64,000 nt of DNA from Amycolatopsis anabasis (GTDB lineage: Bacteria; Actinomycetota; Actinomycetes; Mycobacteriales; Pseudonocardiaceae), in contig NZ_VTHK01000002.1 of NCBI RefSeq assembly GCF_009765355.1, positions 186,001 to 250,000 on the forward strand, read 5' to 3'. The notes under the pieces were generated by a model that saw only the letters and a program-made list of their open reading frames with translations, did not search any database and had not been told where the DNA came from. The position numbers and the translations under genes are program-made. Positions within the stretch are counted from its first letter, which is position 1. Each line of letters starts with the position of its first letter. Positions 16,947 to 27,753 of the stretch are shown piece by piece.

Positions 16947-16961
16947 TTCCAGTATCCGGAA
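16947..16961. promoter_or_regulatory. Palindrome TTCC-N7-GGAA
   Basis: Lies in the 84-bp region between the divergent XRE-cupin gene and the 40-aa membrane peptide gene. Candidate operator; short arms make it uncertain. Confidence 0.3.
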
Positions 16962-17002
16962 GCCGTGGACCGGCACTCGGACGGGCTGCCACTCTTCCGC
17001 GC

Positions 17003-17125
17003 ATGAGCACACCGGAAGAACGGTCTGGCCGCATCCGCATCGGCGTCGACTGGGCCGCGGTACTGCTCGCCGGAATCTTCGTCCTGCTCGCCGCGCTCGG
17101 CGTGCTGCCCGCGATCCCCTGGTGA
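17003..17125 (+). CDS. 40-aa single-helix membrane peptide
   Basis: ATG at 17003, stop at 17123-17125. The peptide is a polar N-terminus (MSTPEERSGRIRIGVDW) followed by one helix (AAVLLAGIFVLLAALGVLP) and AIPW. No ribosome site is obvious. The stop overlaps a possible GTG start (17122) of the YeiH-type exporter, so the two would be translationally coupled. A small transporter subunit is the simplest idea; the family is not known to me. Confidence 0.5.
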   Translation: MSTPEERSGRIRIGVDWAAVLLAGIFVLLAALGVLPAIPW

Positions 17126-17130
17126 GCCCG

Positions 17131-18219
17131 ATGTCCACAACAGACACCACCACGCCCGGGCCCGCGAGCACCGCGGTCGTGCGCTACCTGCCCGGTCTGC
17201 TGCTGCTCGCCGCGATCGGCCTGGTCGGCAAGTATGCCCAGAACGGGCTGAAGGACCTAGGCAAGGCCACGCACACCACGCTGCCGGACATCGAGTACGT
17301 GCTGTGGGCGATTCTGCTCGGCGCGATCATCAGCAACACCGTGGGCGTGCCGAGGCTGTGCAAACCCGGGGTGGGCACCTACGAGTTCTGGCTGAAGACC
17401 GGGATCGTGCTGCTCGGCGCCCGGTACCTGCTGGGGGACGTCGCCAAGATCGGTGGCGTCGGACTGATCCTGGTGTTCATCGACATCGCGATCGCCACGA
17501 CCATCGTGCTGCTGCTGGCGAAGTGGCTGAAGATCGGCGGGAAACTGGCGTCCCTGCTGGCGATCGGCACCGCGATCTGCGGGGTGTCGGCGATCATCGC
17601 CGGGCGCGGCGCGATCGACGCCGACGAGGAGGACTCCGGGTACGCCATCGCCGCGATCCTGGCGCTCGGCGCGGTCGCGCTGTTCAGCTTTCCGCTGATC
17701 GGGCACGCGCTGAACCTGTCCGACCAGGAGTACGGCATCTGGGTCGGGCTCGCCGTGGACAACACCGCGGAGACGACCGCGGCCGGTGCGCTCTACTCCC
17801 CGGAGGCGCAGGACACGGCGGTCCTGGTCAAGAGCATCCGGAACTCGCTCATCGGCTTCGCCGTCCTGGGTTACGCGCTGTACTGGTCGACGCGCGGCCA
17901 GGCCCAGGCGGTGGCCCGGGGTTTCCTGCCGCGCGCGGCGTTCGTGTGGGCGAAGTTCCCGAAGTTCGTGCTCGGTTTCCTCGCGGTGTCGGCCTTGGCG
18001 ACCGCGGGTGCGTTCGCCAAGGCCGACGTCACGAGCCTGGGCAACCTGTCGAAGTGGGCCTTCCTGCTCACCTTCGCCGGGGTGGGGCTCAACTTCAACC
18101 TGCGGGAGATGCGCAAGAGCGGGTTCCGGCCGTTCCTGGTGGGCGCGCTCGCGCTCGCCGTGGTCGCGGTGACCGCGCTGACCGAGGTGCTGATCGCCTC
18201 CCGCGTGATCGGGCTCTAG
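17131..18219 (+). CDS. YeiH/UPF0324 family putative sulfate or sulfonate exporter, 362 aa
   Basis: Ten or more helices of the UPF0324 (Cons_hypoth698) family: [53 protein letters not shown] and the closing [21 protein letters not shown] are hallmark segments. Members have been proposed to export sulfate, sulfite or related anions. ATG at 17131 is given; GTG at 17122, overlapping the preceding stop as GTGA, is also possible. The stop codon shares a CTAG with that of the convergent amidase gene. A link to the upstream aminotransferase (desulfuration product export) is speculative. Confidence 0.85.
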   Translation: MSTTDTTTPGPASTAVVRYLPGLLLLAAIGLVGKYAQNGLKDLGKATHTTLPDIEYVLWAILLGAIISNTVGVPRLCKPGVGTYEFWLKTGIVLLGARYLLGDVAKIGGVGLILVFIDIAIATTIVLLLAKWLKIGGKLASLLAIGTAICGVSAIIAGRGAIDADEEDSGYAIAAILALGAVALFSFPLIGHALNLSDQEYGIWVGLAVDNTAETTAAGALYSPEAQDTAVLVKSIRNSLIGFAVLGYALYWSTRGQAQAVARGFLPRAAFVWAKFPKFVLGFLAVSALATAGAFAKADVTSLGNLSKWAFLLTFAGVGLNFNLREMRKSGFRPFLVGALALAVVAVTALTEVLIASRVIGL

Positions 18220-19250
18220 GCGGGCACTTCAGGCACCGGCAGCCCGCCGATCTGGCAGTCCGCCACGCCGACCGTGTCGCGGGTGATGGATTCGACGCGT
18301 TCCTGGGCCTTCTTCGGATCGTTGACCCAGAGCTTGTAGAAGTCGAACGGGCAGTCGGCGACGCCCTTGTCCCCTTCACCCGCCGCGTGGACCGCGGAGT
18401 AGCCCCGGTGCAGCAGTTTGAACAGGTGGTTCTGGGACTGGTCGTGTTCGCGGGCGTCGCGGATCGCGGACAGCGACAGCTGCGCGAACTGGATGCCGTA
18501 CTCCTCCTCGCCGGTCTCGCCGAGGGTGCGCCCGTCGAACCCGATGATCGACGAGTGGCCGAAGTAGGAGTAGACGCCGTCGAATCCGGCGGCGTTGGCC
18601 ACGGCCACGTAGCAGTTGTTGGACCACGCCATGGCCTTGGCCATCAGCACCTGCTGGTCCTTGGCCGGGTACATGTAGCCCTGGCAGCGGACGATCAGCT
18701 CGGCGCCCTTCATCGCGCAGTCGCGCCAGATCTCCGGGTAGTTGCCGTCGTCGCAGATGATCAGCGAGATCTTCATGCCCTTCGGGCCGTTGGTGACGTA
18801 GGTGGTTTCGCCGGGGTACCAGCCCTCGATCGGGCACCAGGGCAGGATCTTGCGGTACTTCTGCACGATGTCCCCGCGGTCGTTGATGAGCACGAGGGTG
18901 TTGTACGGCGGTTTGTTCGGGTGGTCCTCGTGCCGTTCGCCGGTGAGCGAGAAGACGCCCCAGGTCTTCGCCTCGCGGCACGCGTCGGCGAAGATGGCGG
19001 TCTCGTCGCCGGGAATGCTCGACGCGGTCGCGTACATCTCGTCGGGGTCGTACATGATCCCGTGCGTCGAGTATTCCGGGAACACCACCAGATCCATACC
19101 GGGCAGGCCGGTCTTCATGCCCACCACCATGTCGGCGATCTTCCGCGCGTTGTCCAGCACCTCGGCCCGGGAGTGCAGGCGCGGCATCTTGTAGTTGACG
19201 ACCGCCACGCCGACGGTGTCCGGACTCGCGGAGATGTCTCCGTGTCGCAT
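18216..19250 (-). CDS. amiE: Aliphatic amidase (acylamide amidohydrolase), 344 aa
   Basis: Nitrilase superfamily, aliphatic amidase branch. The typical start [20 protein letters not shown] and near-identical length to Pseudomonas AmiE (346 aa) are seen. The triad is present: Glu in [12 protein letters not shown], Lys in [20 protein letters not shown], Cys in [20 protein letters not shown]. It hydrolyses short-chain amides such as acetamide to acid and ammonia in the cytoplasm. ATG at 19250 follows GAAGGAG. The amiS gene is 38 bp upstream on the same strand. Confidence 0.95.
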   Translation of the reverse strand: MRHGDISASPDTVGVAVVNYKMPRLHSRAEVLDNARKIADMVVGMKTGLPGMDLVVFPEYSTHGIMYDPDEMYATASSIPGDETAIFADACREAKTWGVFSLTGERHEDHPNKPPYNTLVLINDRGDIVQKYRKILPWCPIEGWYPGETTYVTNGPKGMKISLIICDDGNYPEIWRDCAMKGAELIVRCQGYMYPAKDQQVLMAKAMAWSNNCYVAVANAAGFDGVYSYFGHSSIIGFDGRTLGETGEEEYGIQFAQLSLSAIRDAREHDQSQNHLFKLLHRGYSAVHAAGEGDKGVADCPFDFYKLWVNDPKKAQERVESITRDTVGVADCQIGGLPVPEVPA

Positions 19251-19288
19251 CGGTTTTCTCCTTCGGTTGGGTGGGTTTGGCGGAAACT

Positions 19289-19906
19289 TCAGGCGGGCAC
19301 CGGCTCGCGGACGGGTTCCCGGTGCCGGGCGGTGAGCATCGCCGCGAGGGCGACGAGCGCGACCGCGATCCCGGCGGCCAGCAGCGCGGTCGGCGCGTCC
19401 GACCGGTAGGCGCCGGTCATCGCCAGGAACGCGGGCACCGAGCAGGTCGGCTGGCTCAGCAGGACGACCGTCCAGCCGGTGAACCGGGTCAGCCGTTCCC
19501 GGCCGAGGCCGAGCACCAGGAAGAACAGGGTCCACAGCAGCGCCCAGGCCAGCCAGATCACCCCGAACACCGGATCGTCCTGGCGCCAGAAGGACAGCCC
19601 GGCGTACACCACGGCGGCGGCCGCGACGAACAGCGAGAACCAGCCGATGCCCTGCGGTTCGAGGCCGGCGAGGTTCGCGATGCCGACGTAGAGGTAGGTG
19701 AACCCGAACAGGTACAGCCCGGAGGCGCCGAGGATCGCTTCGGTGTCGCCACCGGCCTGGATGATCAGCACGGTCGGGGTGACGCACTGCAGCGCGCCGA
19801 CGAACAGGTTCAGGGCGGCCGCCGAGCGCGCCGGGACGTGGCCCAGCAGCATGAGGCCGTTGATCAGCAGCACCGCCCCCACGTAGAGCAGACCGACGTG
19901 GTTCAT
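19289..19906 (-). CDS. amiS: AmiS/UreI family amide or urea channel, 205 aa
   Basis: Six to seven helices with the family start [20 protein letters not shown] and an internal [20 protein letters not shown]. AmiS/UreI proteins let short amides or urea cross the membrane. ATG at 19906 follows GGGAGGTCAGCCG. The AT-rich promoter zone upstream carries overlapping palindromes, and amiE follows directly, so amiS-amiE form an inducible uptake-hydrolysis unit. Confidence 0.93.
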   Translation of the reverse strand: MNHVGLLYVGAVLLINGLMLLGHVPARSAAALNLFVGALQCVTPTVLIIQAGGDTEAILGASGLYLFGFTYLYVGIANLAGLEPQGIGWFSLFVAAAAVVYAGLSFWRQDDPVFGVIWLAWALLWTLFFLVLGLGRERLTRFTGWTVVLLSQPTCSVPAFLAMTGAYRSDAPTALLAAGIAVALVALAAMLTARHREPVREPVPA

Positions 19907-19943
19907 CGGCTGACCTCCCGTCTTCCAATCTCGCCATTGAGTG

Positions 19944-19961
19944 GAAATATTTCAAATGAAA
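19944..19961. promoter_or_regulatory. Overlapping palindromes in the amiS promoter
   Basis: GAAATATTTC (19944-19953) overlaps TTTCA-AA-TGAAA (19950-19961), in AT-rich sequence 38-55 bp upstream of amiS. The second matches TTTCA-GC-TGGAA between the amiC-like and MarR genes in nine of ten arm positions, suggesting one regulator binds both. Confidence 0.6.
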
Positions 19962-20058
19962 ATAAGTGGTCGAGCGGGTGCCGTCAAGGGAGGTGCCGAA
20001 GGGTTGGGCCGGTGCGCCTGTTGCGGGGGAAGTTTCCGGCGGGGCGTCACTCCCGGGT

Positions 20059-20088
20059 TGCCCCGAAAGTGCGCGCGCTTTCGGGGCA
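20059..20088. terminator. Hairpin between amiC-like gene and amiS
   Basis: Perfect 11-bp arms TGCCCCGAAAG / CTTTCGGGGCA around an 8-nt loop, starting 9 bp beyond the amiC-like stop codon. It probably ends the amiC transcript. Readthrough into amiS would then need to pass it. Confidence 0.75.
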
Positions 20089-20097
20089 CGTTGGGTT

Positions 20098-21183
20098 CTA
20101 CAGCCGGGTGATGACGTCGAAGTCGTAGCCGTCGGCCACCGCCAGGTGCACGTGCTGGCGGGCCTGCGGGCCGTGGAACTCCACGGTGCCGCGCGGGCCG
20201 TGGTAGGCGACGCCGTCGATCGCGGCGTTCAGCTCGGGCAGCCGCGCGGTCCCGGCCCGGCGGGCCAGGCTCGCCAGCGTGTGCAGGCCCTCGTAGCAGG
20301 ACTCGGCCGCGTTGTTCAGCGCCGGCGCCTGGAGGCCGTGCAGCCCGACATACCGGCCGAGCAGGTCCATCGCGTCCGCGTTGACCATCGACCGGAAGTA
20401 GGCCGCCGACACGAACAGGTTCTTCGTCGCCTCGAGGCCGCTGGCCAGCAGCATGTTCTCCTCCATGAGCGGGCTGAAGCGCACCAGCCGCTCGTGCAGG
20501 CCCGCCCGCGCGAACCGGCGGTTGAACTCCACCGCGTCCTGGCCGACCAGCAGCATCAGCACGCCGTCGCAGTCGGCCGCCCGCACCAGCCGGATCAGCC
20601 GGTCGAGGTCGCCGGTGCCGAGCCCGACGAACGCCTCGCCCTCGATCCGCAGCTGAAGTTCGTGCGCGAAGTCGCGGACCGCCACGCTCGATTCGTGCGG
20701 CCAGACGTAGTCGTCCCCGACGACGAACCAGCGCCGGATGCCCAGGTTGTCCCGCAACCACTTCAGCGCCGGGGCGATCTGCAGGTGCGGGACCTCGCCG
20801 GAGCAGAAGATGCCCGGCCGGGATTCGCCGCCCTCGTAGAGCGCGGTGTAGCTGTAGGGCACCCGGTCGGCGACCACCGGGGCGAGCGCGTTGCGGACCG
20901 AGGAGATGTGCCAGCCGCTCACCGCGTCCACCCGGCCCGCCTCGATGAGGTCGTTCAGCTCGGCGGCGACCACCCGCGGCGGCGCGCCGCCGTCCACGAC
21001 CTGGAAGGTGACCTCGCGGCCCAGGATGCCGCCCTCGGCGTTCAGTTCGCGCGCGGCGAGTTCGGTGATCGCCTCGCAGGAGGGGCCGAACAGCCCGGCC
21101 GGCCCCTGCAGGGGGATCACCATCGCGACCTGCCAGTTTTCGCGGCGATCGCAGGCGGCCGCCGCGACACTGCCGAATGCCAT
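20098..21183 (-). CDS. amiC: AmiC-like amide-binding sensor (type I periplasmic-binding fold), 361 aa
   Basis: A two-lobed Leu/Ile/Val-binding fold: [20 protein letters not shown] opens lobe 1, then [19 protein letters not shown] and [24 protein letters not shown]. There is no signal peptide or lipobox ([16 protein letters not shown]), so it is a cytoplasmic sensor, like Pseudomonas AmiC and the AmiC of mycobacterial acetamidase loci, not a transporter component. No AmiR-type antiterminator gene adjoins; the divergent gene is a MarR regulator. Confidence 0.82.
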   Translation of the reverse strand: MAFGSVAAAACDRRENWQVAMVIPLQGPAGLFGPSCEAITELAARELNAEGGILGREVTFQVVDGGAPPRVVAAELNDLIEAGRVDAVSGWHISSVRNALAPVVADRVPYSYTALYEGGESRPGIFCSGEVPHLQIAPALKWLRDNLGIRRWFVVGDDYVWPHESSVAVRDFAHELQLRIEGEAFVGLGTGDLDRLIRLVRAADCDGVLMLLVGQDAVEFNRRFARAGLHERLVRFSPLMEENMLLASGLEATKNLFVSAAYFRSMVNADAMDLLGRYVGLHGLQAPALNNAAESCYEGLHTLASLARRAGTARLPELNAAIDGVAYHGPRGTVEFHGPQARQHVHLAVADGYDFDVITRL

Positions 21184-21202
21184 GGGGACTCCGCGTTGGC
21201 TT

Positions 21203-21218
21203 ACTTTCAGCTGGAAGT
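21203..21218. promoter_or_regulatory. 16-bp near-palindrome between amiC-like and MarR genes
   Basis: ACTTTCAG/CTGGAAGT has one mismatched pair. It is central in the 79-bp divergent promoter region, a normal position for a MarR dimer that represses itself and its target. The core TTTCA-N2-TGGAA recurs upstream of amiS. Confidence 0.65.
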
Positions 21219-21262
21219 CTTACAATCGGCAAAGATTTCCGCAAGCGCGAGGATGCCCGAAG

Positions 21263-21694
21263 ATGCGTGACCGCAGCGCCACCGACCACCCGAGAACGGG
21301 CGAACCGTTGACGCGCGTGCTGACCAGGGCCGTGCGGACGGTGACCGCGCGGATCGAGCAGGTGCTCAAAGCCGAGGGGCTTTCCCTGGACCAATGGCTG
21401 GTCCTGGACGCGCTGGCCGGTGAGCGCGGGCTCGCCATGGCCGAGCTGGCCACCCGGACGCTGGCCACCGGCCCGACCCTGACCAGGGTCGTCGACCGGC
21501 TGGTGACCACCGCCGCGGTGTACCGCGAGGTCGATCCGGACGACCGGCGCCGGGTCCGGGTGTACCTCAGCCCGCGCGGGCGCGCGGCCCACAAGCGGAT
21601 CGCCGCGAAGGTCGGCGAGGTGGAGGCCGGGCTGCTCGCCCGCGCCGACCAGCCCGCGGCGGTCCTGGCGTTCCTGGAGCGGCTGGCGGACTGA
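21263..21694 (+). CDS. MarR-family transcriptional regulator, 143 aa
   Basis: Winged-helix MarR fold: RIEQVLKAEGLSLDQWLVLD, recognition helix GLAMAELATRTLATGPTLTR, wing YREVDPDDRRRVRVYLSPRG. The DxRxxRV wing motif is intact. Divergent from the amiC-like gene with a palindrome between them. Mycobacterial acetamidase loci also use a MarR-type repressor (AmiA) alongside AmiC, so this is the likely amide-responsive repressor here. ATG at 21263 is chosen; the frame continues upstream without a better start. Confidence 0.85.
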   Translation: MRDRSATDHPRTGEPLTRVLTRAVRTVTARIEQVLKAEGLSLDQWLVLDALAGERGLAMAELATRTLATGPTLTRVVDRLVTTAAVYREVDPDDRRRVRVYLSPRGRAAHKRIAAKVGEVEAGLLARADQPAAVLAFLERLAD

Positions 21695-21697
21695 GCC

Positions 21698-21862
21698 TTA
21701 CTCGCGCCCGCGGACGATCGTGGGCTCGAAACCGTCATCCTCGGTGCGGGGCACCGGCATGTTCACCGTCCCGGGACGGTCGAACGAGGCGCCCGTATCC
21801 GGCATCGCGTCGCCCGGCTCCGTCGGGTCCGTGGACGGTGTGCGTTGCTCGGTGGTGGTCAT
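21698..21862 (-). CDS. 54-aa acidic hydrophilic peptide
   Basis: ATG at 21862 with a good GAGGTGAAAGAC ribosome site; TAA at 21698-21700. The peptide starts MTTTEQRTPSTDPTEPGD and ends DDGFEPTIVRGRE, with no hydrophobic helix or cysteine. It could be a small unstructured protein or a leader-type peptide, but no modifying enzyme adjoins. The stop is 3 bp from that of the convergent MarR gene. Unknown function. Confidence 0.6.
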   Translation of the reverse strand: MTTTEQRTPSTDPTEPGDAMPDTGASFDRPGTVNMPVPRTEDDGFEPTIVRGRE

Positions 21863-22126
21863 GTCTTTCACCTCGGACGAGCGTGTGGCGGTACTTACCG
21901 CCCTTCTTGATACCCCATTTCGCCCTGATCAATCCCCTAGTGACGGTTTCCTGACGCCGATCGGGTGTACCGCCAACGAAGCCTTGACATCTCGTTGACG
22001 TACTCGTGCGTACCCGACTGGCGGGTAGGCGCCAGCCCGGGCGATTTCGGCGCGCTCGGCTCTACCTTCTGCCGCGCGCGGCAGCTTCCCCCTGCTCAGC
22101 CGCGTGCAGACGACGGAGGTGGACGG

Positions 22127-24343
<2,217 letters not shown>

Positions 24344-24514
24344 ACCATTCGCGCGAAGCGCATAACCGCCTGCGATGGATCGTTGTCCGCGGCCGGTTAT
24401 GGTGTTTCTAAAACCTGTATATCGCCATTTGGCATGCCCGTTGAACCACGGTCCGATTCGAGGTTACGGTCTCCCCGGTTCCCGCTCCCACCACCACACC
24501 GGAGGACCGCACCC

Positions 24515-25201
24515 GTGTCAAGTGACGACATCGAAACGCCCGACGGCCAACCTCGGGCCACGAACTCCGGAAACCAGCCGATGAGCCGGAAGGAAATGCT
24601 CAAGAAGTCCCTGGTGGCCATGCCGCTGCTCGGCCTGGCCGCCGCGGGCACCGCGCAGGGCGCGGAGCATTTCACCGACCGCCCGGACCAGCTTCCGCGG
24701 AATCTGCCGCCGACTCCGGAATGCAACGACGGTGACCCGGCGACCCCGCCGCAGACCGAAGGCCCCTATTTCAAACCCAATTCGCCGCAGCGCACCAATC
24801 TGGTCGAGCCCGGTATGCCGGGCGTCCGCCTGACGGTGAGCGGTTTCGTATTCACCCGCGCCTGCCGGCCGGTGCCGCAGGTGCTGCTGGACTTCTGGCA
24901 GTGCGACAACGGCGGCCAGTACGACAACGTCGGTTACCGGTTGCGCGGTCACCAGTTCACCGATGCGCAGGGAAAGTTCCTCCTGGCCACCATCTGGCCG
25001 GGTTTGTACCCGGGCCGCACCCGGCACATTCACGTGAAGGTGCAGGCGCCGAACCGGCCCATTCTCACCACGCAGTTGTATTTCCCCGGGGAACCGCGCA
25101 ACAACACGGACCCGATCTTCGACCCGCGGCTGCTGATGAACATCCGCACGGTCGGCGACGCCCGCGAGGGCACCTTCGACTTCGTGCTCAACTTCCGCTG
25201 A
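24515..25201 (+). CDS. Intradiol ring-cleavage dioxygenase-like protein with exported-type N-terminus, 228 aa
   Basis: GTG at 24515 after GGAGGA. A ~25-residue polar N-terminus is followed by MSRKEMLKKSLVAMPLLGLA, similar to a Tat signal but lacking the twin Arg (SRKEML). The dioxygenase beta-sandwich carries CNDGDPATPPQTEGPYFKPN, Tyr in QYDNVGYRLRG, and Tyr-Arg-His-X-His in GLYPGRTRHIHVKV: the 2-His/2-Tyr Fe(III) ligands of catechol dioxygenases. Short, exported members occur widely in actinomycetes; substrates are mostly unknown. No catechol-pathway genes adjoin. Confidence 0.85.
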   Translation: MSSDDIETPDGQPRATNSGNQPMSRKEMLKKSLVAMPLLGLAAAGTAQGAEHFTDRPDQLPRNLPPTPECNDGDPATPPQTEGPYFKPNSPQRTNLVEPGMPGVRLTVSGFVFTRACRPVPQVLLDFWQCDNGGQYDNVGYRLRGHQFTDAQGKFLLATIWPGLYPGRTRHIHVKVQAPNRPILTTQLYFPGEPRNNTDPIFDPRLLMNIRTVGDAREGTFDFVLNFR

Positions 25202-25273
25202 CCGCGGTGGTCCACGGCCCGCCTCCCGTTCCGGCCTGTAACGGGAGGCCCGCCGCGGACCGATACCGACGGC

Positions 25274-25915
25274 ATGTCCCCACTTTCCCGGCTTCGCCGC
25301 GCGGTCGGCCAACTCCTGTTCGAGCGGCGCTACGGCGTGCGGACCGCCGAGCTCATCGAACTGGGCGAGCTGGGGATCGACGGGGAGAACCGCGGCTACT
25401 ACGTGCCCGCGAGCTGGCGCACGCTCCGGCGGACGTTGCCCCGGCGTTCGGTGGGCGAACGGGACGTGTTCATCGACTTCGGTTCGGGGATGGGCCGCAT
25501 GGTCCTGGAAGCCGCGCGGTACCCGTTCCGGAAGGTCATCGGCGTGGAGCTTTCCGACCGGCTGCACGAGATCGCGCGGCAGAACGTCGCCCGGACCCGC
25601 CAGCGCCTGCGCTGCCGGGACATCGACCTCGTGCGCGGGGACGTGCTCGAATACCCGGTACCGGACGACGTCACCGTGGTGTTCTTCAACAACCCCTTCC
25701 AGGGCGCGGTGTTCACCACGGTGATCGAGCGCCTGCTCGAGTCCGTGGACCGCAATCCCCGGCCCCTGAAGATCATCTACTACAACCCGGTGGAGGAGGC
25801 CGCCATCCTCGGCACCGGGCGGTTCGACCGGGTGCGGACGATCGCGCACGCGCGGCAGGCCCGGGCGGGCAGCCCGTTCGGCTGGACACGGGTCTATACC
25901 ACCAAACTCGGCTGA
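25274..25915 (+). CDS. Class I SAM-dependent methyltransferase, 213 aa
   Basis: Rossmann methyltransferase: motif I VFIDFGSGMGRMVLEAA, motif II acidic VIGVELS, motif III DLVRGDVLEYPV, then VTVVFFNNPFQGAVF in the motif IV position. The NNPF sequence recalls N-methyltransferase (N/D)PPF motifs, so a nitrogen target is possible, but the family is broad. Starts 72 bp after the dioxygenase gene; no clear partner. Confidence 0.8.
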   Translation: MSPLSRLRRAVGQLLFERRYGVRTAELIELGELGIDGENRGYYVPASWRTLRRTLPRRSVGERDVFIDFGSGMGRMVLEAARYPFRKVIGVELSDRLHEIARQNVARTRQRLRCRDIDLVRGDVLEYPVPDDVTVVFFNNPFQGAVFTTVIERLLESVDRNPRPLKIIYYNPVEEAAILGTGRFDRVRTIAHARQARAGSPFGWTRVYTTKLG

Positions 25916-26022
25916 CCGGGTGGTTTCGCGGAGCAACCGCGGGATTACTCCGCGGTGGCGGGTGTGCGGGGCTACCGTGAGGAGATGGCGGCTGGACGGT
26001 TCTGCTGGGTGGTCCGGTCGGA

Positions 26023-27342
26023 ATGTGCGGCCTGAACTGGTTTCGCCGCCCTGGGGCGTGGGTCCTGGCCTGGGAGTTGTGGGGGCTGCCGGGACGGGCC
26101 ATCGCGTGGATGGTGGCGGTCGAGGTCGTTTCCCTCGGGGCGATCGCGGCCACGGCCGTCACGCGGCCGGTCGGGACCGATGACTGGCGGACGTTCGGCC
26201 TGCTGGCGCTGTGCGCGGTCGTGCACATCGAGCTGACCCGGCGGATCGAACACCGGCGCGAACACCACGCCGAGATCGGCCCGTTCCTCGACCTCAGGAG
26301 CGTCTGGAACTTCGCCGCGCTGCTGGTCCTGCCCCCGGTGCTGGCCGGCGCGATGGTCGTGTTCACCTACGGGTACTGGCTGCGGGTGGGGCGTCGCCGG
26401 GGCCCGGGGGCGCCGCACCGCCTGCTCTACTCCTGCTGCACGGTGCTGCTCGCCAACCAGGTCGCGATCGTCGTCCTGCTCGCGGGTTCCGCCGTCTACC
26501 CGGGGGTGCCGGTGAACGTGCTCGGCCTGGCCGTCGTCGCGGCCGCCGGGGCCCTGCGCTGGCTGGCCGGTTACTTCCTGATCGTCGTCGCGACCATGCT
26601 GGTCGCCCCGGCCACGCGGCTGCGGGACGTGCTCGGCAGCCACGGCGAACAGGTGCTCGAGGTGGGGGCCATGGGGCTGGGGCTGCTCGCCGCGGGGGTG
26701 GTCCACCAGCCGGTGCTGCTGGTGGGCGTGGTGCTGGCGCTGTTCGCCCTGCACCGGTCGGTGTTGCTGGGGCAGTTCGAGAAGGCGGCCCAGACCGACG
26801 GCAAGACGAGCCTGTACAACGCCGGCTGGTGGACGCGGCTGGCCGAGAACTCCCTGGAACGCACCCAGCGCCGGCGCGGCGGTTTCGGCCTGCTCATGCT
26901 GGACGTGGACTTCTTCAAACGGGTGAACGACACCCACGGGCACCCCGCGGGCGACCAGTTGCTCAGGGCGATCGCCGACGCGCTGCGCGGCGGTGTTCGC
27001 GAGGTCGACATCGTGGGCCGGTTCGGCGGCGAGGAGTTCGTCGTCGCCCTGCCCGAGGTCACGATCGAGGAGCTGGCCGCGGTGAGCGAGCGGCTCCGGA
27101 CCCGGGTGAAGGGCCTGACCGTCCCGGTCACCAGCGCCCTGCCCGAGGTGACCGAGCTGACCGGCGTCACCGTGTCCATCGGCGCCGCCCTGCACCCGGT
27201 CACCGGCGCGACCGTCGAGGAGCTCCTGCTGGCCGCGGATGCCGCCCTGCTGACCGCGAAGAACAAGGGGCGGGACCGGGTGGAACTGGCCCCCGGTCTG
27301 TACTCGGGTGGCCTGCCCGCCCAGCGCAGCGCGCCCAACTGA
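26023..27342 (+). CDS. Membrane-bound diguanylate cyclase (GGDEF), 439 aa
   Basis: About six N-terminal helices (residues ~15-240) form a MASE-like sensor region. The C-terminal ~170 residues are a GGDEF domain: DGKTSLYNAGWW, LMLDVDFFKRVNDTHGH (metal Asp and substrate Asn), and the active-site loop RFGGEEF, intact. An inhibitory-site R-x-x-D (REVD) lies five residues before it, so product feedback is expected. It makes cyclic di-GMP. No EAL domain. The ATG at 26023 has a weak ribosome site. Confidence 0.93.
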   Translation: MCGLNWFRRPGAWVLAWELWGLPGRAIAWMVAVEVVSLGAIAATAVTRPVGTDDWRTFGLLALCAVVHIELTRRIEHRREHHAEIGPFLDLRSVWNFAALLVLPPVLAGAMVVFTYGYWLRVGRRRGPGAPHRLLYSCCTVLLANQVAIVVLLAGSAVYPGVPVNVLGLAVVAAAGALRWLAGYFLIVVATMLVAPATRLRDVLGSHGEQVLEVGAMGLGLLAAGVVHQPVLLVGVVLALFALHRSVLLGQFEKAAQTDGKTSLYNAGWWTRLAENSLERTQRRRGGFGLLMLDVDFFKRVNDTHGHPAGDQLLRAIADALRGGVREVDIVGRFGGEEFVVALPEVTIEELAAVSERLRTRVKGLTVPVTSALPEVTELTGVTVSIGAALHPVTGATVEELLLAADAALLTAKNKGRDRVELAPGLYSGGLPAQRSAPN

Positions 27343-27354
27343 GCCGGGGCGCCG

Positions 27355-27753
27355 TCAGGTCGCGTGCGTCGCGGTGCAGGTGACCGGATTGTCCCCGTCC
27401 GCGGTCCCGCTGACCATGGCGGTGCCGTCGACCTCGATGGCGCAGGTACGCGGATTCGGACCCGGCATCACGCTGACGCTCAGGCCGAGGTTGCTGGTGT
27501 CGGTCGTGGTGAACGAGGCCGAATCGGCTCCGCCGGCCGGCATGTCGATCAGTCCGGTGTCCCCGAAGACCGCGCCGGACACCCGGAACACCGATCCTTC
27601 CGGCCCGGTCACCTTCACCGTCACCTGGTGCTGCGCGGGTGGCGCGCTGGGCGGCGGAGGCGCGGGAGGAACGGGCGGTGCTTCGGGCACGCCCGGGGCG
27701 CAGGCCGCGAGCATTCCCGCCGCCAGGAGGACAGCCGCTGTGGTTTTCCGCAT
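27355..27753 (-). CDS. Small Pro-rich lipoprotein, 132 aa
   Basis: Start at 27753 gives MRKTTAAVLLAAGMLAAC, a short lipoprotein signal with lipobox LAAC. A proline linker (PEAPPVPPAPPPPSAPP) precedes a ~90-residue beta-rich domain with two Cys (RTCAIEVDG, PVTCTATHAT). It resembles actinobacterial MmpS-like small secreted lipoproteins only in layout; the function is unknown. Convergent with the diguanylate cyclase gene, 12 bp apart. Confidence 0.7.
   Translation of the reverse strand: MRKTTAAVLLAAGMLAACAPGVPEAPPVPPAPPPPSAPPAQHQVTVKVTGPEGSVFRVSGAVFGDTGLIDMPAGGADSASFTTTDTSNLGLSVSVMPGPNPRTCAIEVDGTAMVSGTADGDNPVTCTATHAT

Noticed and set aside
16448..17125. 225-codon plus-strand frame containing the 40-aa peptide
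   Set aside because: The first ~185 codons are antisense to the XRE-cupin gene; only the last 40 codons from ATG 17003 form a plausible product.
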